Source: JAZDLR01 sp964540995 (lineage in GTDB: Bacteria > Patescibacteriota > Patescibacteriia > UBA1558 > 2-01-FULL-52-15). Taken from it: DNA of 64,000 nt. Each line of letters opens with the position of its first letter. Position 1 is the first letter of the stretch. Shown here in pieces: positions 59,601 to 64,000 of the stretch. A program made the position numbers and the translations under genes. The stretch spans positions 1 through 64,000 of the forward strand of contig CAZIOU010000001.1 of assembly GCA_964540995.1 (NCBI GenBank), read 5' to 3'. The notes below the pieces were generated by a model. The model was not told the DNA's origin. It saw nothing but the letters and a program-made list of their open reading frames with translations, and made no database searches.

Positions 59601-60422
59601 TCTGCTGATGATAGCCCTGCTACACCAGCCGCAGATATCCTCTTCAAGTTAGACGGCGGCACTGCTGGCTTCAAGTTCACTGGTGTTTCCAGTAACGCGA
59701 CAGCCACAGAAACCAACAATGGTTCCACTACTTCATCCATGGTCATACATAAGTCTCTTCCTTCTGTCACCTTCTCTCAGAGCGGTGCTACATTAGGAGC
59801 GGCTTCATCCTTGGCCAATGGCAGCAATGACCTGTACAAGTTTAAGGTTAGCGCTGATGCTGCTGGTGGCGATGTCTTGCTCTACCGAACGTCGTTTGAA
59901 TTGACGACTGGAGGAGGCGCAGATACAACCCTAACCAATTGTTTCGTCAAGGATCAGAACGGATCGACTATCACTTCAGTTACCACCCCAACCTCACGCG
60001 GTGAAGCTGGTAACGGTAAGAATGTCGTATCTTTCGTCTTCGATAACCCATCTATCTCGGTAGGTGATACGAAAGAAGCTCTGTCAGTATCTCCTGGCGA
60101 TTCAAAAACCTATACCTTGAATTGTACGGTTGCTAATGCCGGATCCGGTGACTTCGTCGCTGTATCTCTGCTTGGCGACACCGCTTCCAGTACTCCGGCT
60201 GCCTCTCATGGTACTCCGGCTGCTACTGGTCAGAACAAAGCTGATGCTTGGTCTGCATACCAACAAGGTAACTTCATCTGGTCAGATAACTTTAAGAACC
60301 TTGGACTCGCTACGAACGATGCTAATGCTACCGCCTATGGTCAGTGGTACAATGGTTACTTAGTCAGCGGTTTGGGACAGAATTCAACCACCACTGCTTA
60401 CACAGTTGGTTGGTCATCCTAA
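56649..60422 (+). CDS. S-layer-like surface protein
   Basis: A 1,257-residue secreted protein with a signal peptide (AKKFFVVSLVFATVMLNVASV, cleavage near AHALA). Residues about 36-210 contain three related repeats (GPNSDAVYYIGADMKKYVF, VDSNKVYAVEPGGTLRWI, NGDSTIYFVDGSTIRPF), a domain common at the start of CPR surface proteins. The remaining about 1,000 residues are Thr/Ser/Gly/Ala-rich beta-sandwich repeats (KGTTKTIELVGDIN, KGASKTLTIKVDVGT). No Cys-rich part, no LPxTG. Very abundant product likely: strong AAGGAGA site, long structured leader. Confidence 0.85.
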   Translation: MSNLAKKFFVVSLVFATVMLNVASVLVPSAHALAAGDLIKGPNSDAVYYIGADMKKYVFPDGKTYFTWYKNFNGVKKVTVNDLDMYPNGGAVTYRPGTKLVKTVDSNKVYAVEPGGTLRWIKDEATAIALWGSNWAKNVNDVIPGYFSATYKVGADLGSMYPTGQLIQKNGDSTIYFVDGSTIRPFASGDAFTVNGFDYAFIVKVANTTGYTTGSSITGQESALSSINASSSVPAVAGALTVSLAADTPASGVVVSNVSRVPFTKVNLTTGNNPVTIDTIVVKRGGIGQDGAFASVDILDGKTMLPFDPNSKSFNSNHEANFTKDITIPANTTWPIYLAGNIGAVGNTYAGEFPALGISAITLTAGSSLSGSLPIMGNTQTLNGTINVGTVAVSRGAYANATSTQEVGKTNYTFFSFAVAANTEDMNITNVSVYQRGNATLGTDLVNAKLLKDGTKIADGTYSDKYINFTLATPLKIDKGQTAQLQVQADIAGGSTRTVQLAFYRATDLVSKGMTYGYNVTPTFSGTGYKGSVTATPIFTAETTTISKGSLVIERSNTVGSNNIGIGNDQVLGAFKFTVKGEPIDVSALTVYIASSTSAITDASAALQNVKLIDSNGVTVAGPSDFTTHTLNIAFTDTFTAPVGENVYKIVANVMSNGGWTSNDTIWAGINTPSNKITTRGQVTGESITATPGSDISTNTQTIRGAKLTVTRNTLPSTGTVVKGSQDVLLGSWTFDAASAGEDIRITSLLFAASSSNATNLTVYDGKYGSGGVAKSPVNDAPSSDDDNATSTFAFDTPIVITKGTTKTIELVGDINTGANTGDSAQFGLTDTVAATNASVVAYGVQTGNRANITLVADNGAVLSYAGAGAVTVSSYNNPSNGLVRAGATGVTFGSIKFDASSAEDLDLDQLVIGVADGGITGTATGNYQDVTKVYIYDGSTKLGEATIPSTGTYTIDFNNGTLTVPKGASKTLTIKVDVGTIDTSADDSPATPAADILFKLDGGTAGFKFTGVSSNATATETNNGSTTSSMVIHKSLPSVTFSQSGATLGAASSLANGSNDLYKFKVSADAAGGDVLLYRTSFELTTGGGADTTLTNCFVKDQNGSTITSVTTPTSRGEAGNGKNVVSFVFDNPSISVGDTKEALSVSPGDSKTYTLNCTVANAGSGDFVAVSLLGDTASSTPAASHGTPAATGQNKADAWSAYQQGNFIWSDNFKNLGLATNDANATAYGQWYNGYLVSGLGQNSTTTAYTVGWSS

Positions 60423-60436
60423 TCTCTGATTCTCAT

Positions 60437-60503
60437 TTCGGGTAATCCACCCGAAATAACAATAACTACCCTCGAGCGAAAGCTTGGGGGTAGCTTGTTT
60501 TTT
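60437..60503 (+). terminator. Tandem hairpins ending the S-layer-like gene
   Basis: TTTCGGGT/ACCCGAAA (60437-60457), then a 12-bp stem CTACCCTCGAGC with GCTTGGGGGTAG capped by GAAA (60466-60493), followed by TTGTTTTTT. Confidence 0.9.
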
Positions 60504-60533
60504 GGCCAGAAATATACTATTCTTCAGGAACAT

Positions 60534-61211
60534 ATGATTAGAAATATAAAGAAACAATGGCTTATTATTGCCGTAACCGCGGTACTTGTGGTGGTCGCCG
60601 TTATGCTGTATACCAGCTCACGAATGTCACAACTTCTCAATCGTCCATATGAACTCAAAGATTTTCCTCAGGTTCAAGGTACAGCAGAATATCAGATAGT
60701 CGTGGATGGGTTGAATAAGTCAAGAGAGAAGATACTGTCAAAACCAGAAGATCAAGTAGTACTCTATGATCTGTGGAATGATGTTGGCGTACGAAAGCTT
60801 GCGCTCAATGATTATTACGGCGCTGAAGCTGCCTGGAAGAAAGCCGAAAGTATCAATTCGAAGAATCCATTAGCTATCGCAAATCGGGCCAATCTGTATA
60901 AGGCTTTTTTACATCGTTTCTATGAATCTGAGAAATTATATTTGCAAGCTATCGCTCTGAATAAGACAGCTGAACCATATTTTCCTGATTATGAAGGGTT
61001 AGCTGATCTGTACCAAAATTATTGGCAGGACAAGAAGTCCAAGGTTGAATCTCTGATGCTTTCAGCTATTGATAAAGCTTTTGATCCGCTTAATAAAGCG
61101 CGCTTTTATCTATTCTTGGCTAACTATATGAGATCTACTGATCCCGCAAAGTTCGAAATGTATCGAGCTGAGACGATTAAATACGATCCATCATTATCAA
61201 GTCAATTTTAA
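60534..61211 (+). CDS. Membrane-anchored TPR-like protein
   Basis: A 225-residue protein: N-terminal helix anchor (WLIIAVTAVLVVVAVMLY), then helical repeats with TPR spacing (YYGAEAAWKKAESINSKNPLAIANRANLY, YESEKLYLQAIALNKTAEPYFPDYEGLADLYQNY). ATG 60534 is chosen; a frame opening at 60495 overlaps the terminator T run. It ends 3 bases before the O-antigen-ligase-like gene, so the two are co-transcribed; likely scaffold or assembly factor at the cell surface. Confidence 0.75.
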   Translation: MIRNIKKQWLIIAVTAVLVVVAVMLYTSSRMSQLLNRPYELKDFPQVQGTAEYQIVVDGLNKSREKILSKPEDQVVLYDLWNDVGVRKLALNDYYGAEAAWKKAESINSKNPLAIANRANLYKAFLHRFYESEKLYLQAIALNKTAEPYFPDYEGLADLYQNYWQDKKSKVESLMLSAIDKAFDPLNKARFYLFLANYMRSTDPAKFEMYRAETIKYDPSLSSQF

Positions 61212-61214
61212 ATT

Positions 61215-63512
61215 ATGAAATCTCTTCAATTGATCGGTCGTTCATTCGTTTGGACAGCAGTAGCGCTTATGCTTCTTGTTCCGATATATGTGAACAGTGA
61301 CTTTTTCTTTCCGTTTATTTTTTCCAAGGCACTCGTCATCCGTATTGTTGTGGAGATTGGCTTGGCTGTATTATTGCTAAATGCTGCCTGGCTCATCAAA
61401 GATAAGATCAAGATTGATGTCGTGACAATTATTTTTGCCGTGTATTTATCTGTAATGTATGTGAGCTCCCTGCTGGGCGGAGATTTCTATCTTAGTTTCT
61501 GGAGCTATATCGAGCGTTCAGAGGGCTTACTATTGTGGACACATCTTTTCTTATTGTATGTCATTATTCGTAATACAGTCACGTCGGAAAAGATGTGGAT
61601 GATCATTTTTGATATTTTTTTTGCTGCAGCCCAAGTCGTGGCACTTGTGGGACTAGCTCAGTATCTTAACTGGGATTTCATCAATTCTCCTGGCATGGGA
61701 GAAGAACGTGTGGCATCTACCATTGGTAATGCTGCCTTTTTGGCTGGATACCTGCTATTTGCATTTTGGATCGGCATGTTCATGATCCTGAAACGATCGA
61801 AACGATGGTATGTCTACTATATCGCTGGCATGCTCGTGGATATATTCGTCATGTTTCAGACTGGTACACGCGGCGCCGTTCTTGGATTATTAGTAGGTAT
61901 CGCCATCGCAGGCGTATATACGGTTGGTCGTTCATCAGTGAAAACAATTCGTCGTACAGGATTGATAGCGCTAACTATTATTATTGGATTTGTTGGGTTG
62001 GTATTTGCATTCAAAGATAGCTCAGTTGTGCAGTCAAATCTCGGTTTGCGTCGCTTAGCTAGCATTTCGGCTACCGATACCACAGCGCAAGCTCGTTTCC
62101 AGACTTGGGGTTCGGCTTGGCAGGGTTTCCAAGAGCGACCGCTATTAGGATATGGGCAAGAAAATTTCTATCTCGTATTTAATAAATATTTCAACCCATT
62201 GATTTATCGTCATGCGAATTCTCGTGTATGGTATGATCGTGCGCATAACATATTTATTGATCATTTGATTACGGGCGGTATCGTCGGTTTCATATTATAT
62301 TCACTATTATTGGCGATTCCGCTGTGGTGGTTGGTACGCTATCAGATACAAGAACGTCAGAAGCGGGGTGGTATTGATAAAGAACTATTACGTGAACAGA
62401 TGATACTTATGGCACTTGTCGGGTTTATCGTACAAGGATTATTTGTATTCGAGTCATTACCAGTGTATATTGGATTGTTATTATTGCTAGCGTATGTGAG
62501 CTGGCGCTATGGGCAAAAAACATGGCACATTCCGACTGTCATTACACGTATAGCATCTATTGCTGTTATTATCGCCCTGATACCGGCTATGTATTTCTTC
62601 AATATTCGTGAAGCTCAAGCAAATCTGGCATCTATCGAGGGTATTACTGCTCAGTCGACAGATCCCGCTGCCGCCGTCGATGCTTATGATCGAGCAATTG
62701 AATATCAGTCATCGGGTACACAAGAATATCGTCGTCGATTGGCTGAATATGTAGCAGGGCTAGTTGCTAATCGATCATTATCTCCAGCGCAGTTAATCCC
62801 ATTTGTGAGAAAAGTTGACACGGAATTGCAGCAGCGCGTTCAACAGAGTCCGCGTGATGTTTCGAATTATTTATTATACATGCGTTTCTTGAATACTACC
62901 TATGTTCTGGATCCGAATCGTTTATTATTAGTGCAAGCTCTTGCCGATAAAGCGCTGAATAATAGTCCAACACGTCCGCAGCTATACTATGAGTTAGGAT
63001 ATACTAACTTCTATCTTTATAAGTGGTATCTGCAAGAAGGAAAGATTGTAGAAGCGGCCGATGTTTATAAAAAAATGAAGATTAACTTTCAAAAATCGAT
63101 TGATCTGAACCCCGGCGTAAAGGAGTCGTATGTAAATCTTGTAATGGTCCTTCTAGCCTCAAATAATAGTACTGAAGCTGATGAGTATTTGCATAGAATG
63201 GACGACCTTAAGATTACTTACACTGATAATGACACGATAAATCGTGTTGTGAATGCTGCTATAGAGCAGAAGAATTACCTTTGGCTTAAGGATTTCTACC
63301 TGTTACTAAAGGCTCGATATCCTGAAGACCCAAACTACTATATTGGAGCGGCATTATCATATGCCAATCTTAGAGATTTTTCGAATGCTATTAAATACGC
63401 TACAGAAGCTAAACATTTTGGGGGTAATGTTGCAAAACAATCAGAAATATTTATCAGTTGCGTCAATAATAAGACATATACATTTGAGCCTTCGTTTGCC
63501 TGTAAGCCATAA
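61215..63512 (+). CDS. O-antigen ligase / Wzy-like membrane protein with C-terminal TPR domain
   Basis: A 765-residue protein. About 12 membrane helices span residues 1-455, with GTRGAVLGLLVG, WGSAWQGFQERPLLGYGQENFYLVFNKYF and HNIFIDHLITGGIVGFI, the Wzy_C (O-antigen ligase/PglL) signature block with its periplasmic loop. Residues about 475-765 are TPR-like (YYELGYTNFYLYKWYLQEG). Such proteins attach lipid-linked glycans to lipid A, proteins or polymers; glycosylation of the S-layer or pilin is inferred from position. Confidence 0.83.
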   Translation: MKSLQLIGRSFVWTAVALMLLVPIYVNSDFFFPFIFSKALVIRIVVEIGLAVLLLNAAWLIKDKIKIDVVTIIFAVYLSVMYVSSLLGGDFYLSFWSYIERSEGLLLWTHLFLLYVIIRNTVTSEKMWMIIFDIFFAAAQVVALVGLAQYLNWDFINSPGMGEERVASTIGNAAFLAGYLLFAFWIGMFMILKRSKRWYVYYIAGMLVDIFVMFQTGTRGAVLGLLVGIAIAGVYTVGRSSVKTIRRTGLIALTIIIGFVGLVFAFKDSSVVQSNLGLRRLASISATDTTAQARFQTWGSAWQGFQERPLLGYGQENFYLVFNKYFNPLIYRHANSRVWYDRAHNIFIDHLITGGIVGFILYSLLLAIPLWWLVRYQIQERQKRGGIDKELLREQMILMALVGFIVQGLFVFESLPVYIGLLLLLAYVSWRYGQKTWHIPTVITRIASIAVIIALIPAMYFFNIREAQANLASIEGITAQSTDPAAAVDAYDRAIEYQSSGTQEYRRRLAEYVAGLVANRSLSPAQLIPFVRKVDTELQQRVQQSPRDVSNYLLYMRFLNTTYVLDPNRLLLVQALADKALNNSPTRPQLYYELGYTNFYLYKWYLQEGKIVEAADVYKKMKINFQKSIDLNPGVKESYVNLVMVLLASNNSTEADEYLHRMDDLKITYTDNDTINRVVNAAIEQKNYLWLKDFYLLLKARYPEDPNYYIGAALSYANLRDFSNAIKYATEAKHFGGNVAKQSEIFISCVNNKTYTFEPSFACKP

Positions 63513-63520
63513 CGAATTGT

Positions 63521-64000
63521 ATGCCGGCATGGTTTCGAGCTCAACGATCAAGTTTGATAATATTCGGCATTGTAGCTATTGCGTCTCTCCTGCGGTTCTA
63601 TGATTTAGGTCGGGCCGATCTGATTACTGATGAAGCCTCGATAAATTGGCGGGCGATCGGCTACTTAGATTTCCTCGGAACTCCCTATCAGACCACGCCA
63701 GTCGAATGGCTCCAGACGTGGCCTTGGTGGTTGTCTATTTCCTTCCATGATCTGCCGCCCTTATTTTTCTTGATCCAACATTGGATATTCTCTCTTTTTG
63801 GAGTATCAGTCACAGTCATGCGTCTATTGCCAGCACTGGCCGGTGTAGCTTCGGTAATTATGGTGCATGTCATCGGTCGCCGCTTGGTAGGACGGGCCTC
63901 TGGCTTGGTGGCCTCAGCCCTGATAGCTATCAATAGTTATCACCTGTGGATATCTAGGATCGCGATGCAGGAGTCGTTGGTTATCTTGTGGATCTTGTTG
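63521..64000 (+). CDS. GT39-like membrane glycosyltransferase (partial, runs off the window)
   Basis: 160 codons from ATG 63521, open at the window end. Start: hydrophobic helix (LIIFGIVAIASLLRFYDL), then LITDEASINWRAIGYLDFLGTPYQTTPVEW with the acidic loop typical of GT-C PMT/ArnT enzymes, then helices (LPPLFFLIQHWIFSLFG, LLPALAGVASVIMVHVIG). It follows the O-antigen-ligase-like gene by 8 bases, so it belongs to the same surface-glycan operon. The pseudogene at 10154 resembles this beginning. Confidence 0.82.
   Translation, partial: MPAWFRAQRSSLIIFGIVAIASLLRFYDLGRADLITDEASINWRAIGYLDFLGTPYQTTPVEWLQTWPWWLSISFHDLPPLFFLIQHWIFSLFGVSVTVMRLLPALAGVASVIMVHVIGRRLVGRASGLVASALIAINSYHLWISRIAMQESLVILWILL

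Noticed and set aside
1..64000. CRISPR arrays, rRNA genes, insertion-sequence transposases
   Set aside because: No regularly spaced identical repeats with unique spacers, no rRNA core sequences and no DDE or HUH transposase were seen; the only recombinase is the large serine type.

Overview
The window looks like a chromosome segment from an uncultivated bacterium of the Candidate Phyla Radiation (Patescibacteria, Parcubacteria-like). This is an inference from content: compact gene packing with overlapping starts, an mraZ-rsmH-ftsL-ftsI-murF division cluster without the usual mraY/murG/ftsW, a signal-peptide-bearing giant YD-repeat protein, an S-layer-like protein behind an ECF sigma/DUF5667 anti-sigma pair, and many membrane proteins of unknown function. 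No rRNA gene, CRISPR array or insertion sequence is visible. One scaffold gap (100 N) lies at 6501-6600.

Layout. 0-10.5 kb: an ABC-F ATPase, a HELLH-motif protein, a giant SpvB/VCBS/LamG/YD-repeat (RHS) protein split only by the assembly gap, its candidate immunity gene, and remnants of an older RHS core and of a glycosyltransferase. 10.5-20.7 kb: lower glycolysis (pgk, eno, two tandem gpmI), a SIMPL protein, mutM, a DUF212 phosphatase-like protein, uppP and mltG. 20.8-25.7 kb: an FHA-like gene, a NUDIX hydrolase, a minus-strand transcript carrying only mini-ORFs, rplJ-rplL behind an L10 leader, small Shine-Dalgarno-led genes, and a membrane protein. 25.8-32 kb: a phosphatase-like/beta-propeller membrane protein, HTH-nucleotidyltransferase and TsaB-like proteins, then a three-gene operon with an AAA kinase. 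32-38.7 kb: the division/cell-wall cluster and a GT39-like glycosyltransferase. 38.7-47.6 kb: an accessory island with a CBASS-like module (CD-NTase with AGS-C sensor plus a membrane-anchored Rossmann-like effector), an AIPR abortive-infection protein, a large serine recombinase with satellite small ORFs, and a DUF4238 protein. 47.7-49.3 kb: a tRNA-Glu next to a tRNA-Asn-like 3' fragment, and three small genes. 49.4-53.7 kb: uppS, membrane proteins, a catalytically dead HtrA-like protein and an HTH protein. 54-64 kb: sigma/anti-sigma, a 650-nt structured leader, the S-layer-like protein, a TPR protein, an O-antigen-ligase-like protein and the start of another GT39.

Two expression styles are interleaved. 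Housekeeping genes often start a few bases after a TGGTATAAT-type extended -10 box, as expected for leaderless mRNAs. A second set of small, GC-richer genes has near-consensus TTGACA-17-TATAAT promoters, strong Shine-Dalgarno sites and its own hairpin terminator, as if they were self-contained cassettes. Between genes lies a family of modular imperfect palindromes built from short repeated words; one 49-nt piece occurs twice in perfect inverted orientation.

The most interesting candidates are the CBASS-like/AIPR island with an unclassified effector, the recombinase element with its small-ORF family, tandem attenuator-like RNAs and tRNA-like att sites, the mini-ORF array, the structured S-layer leader, and the palindromic repeat family.
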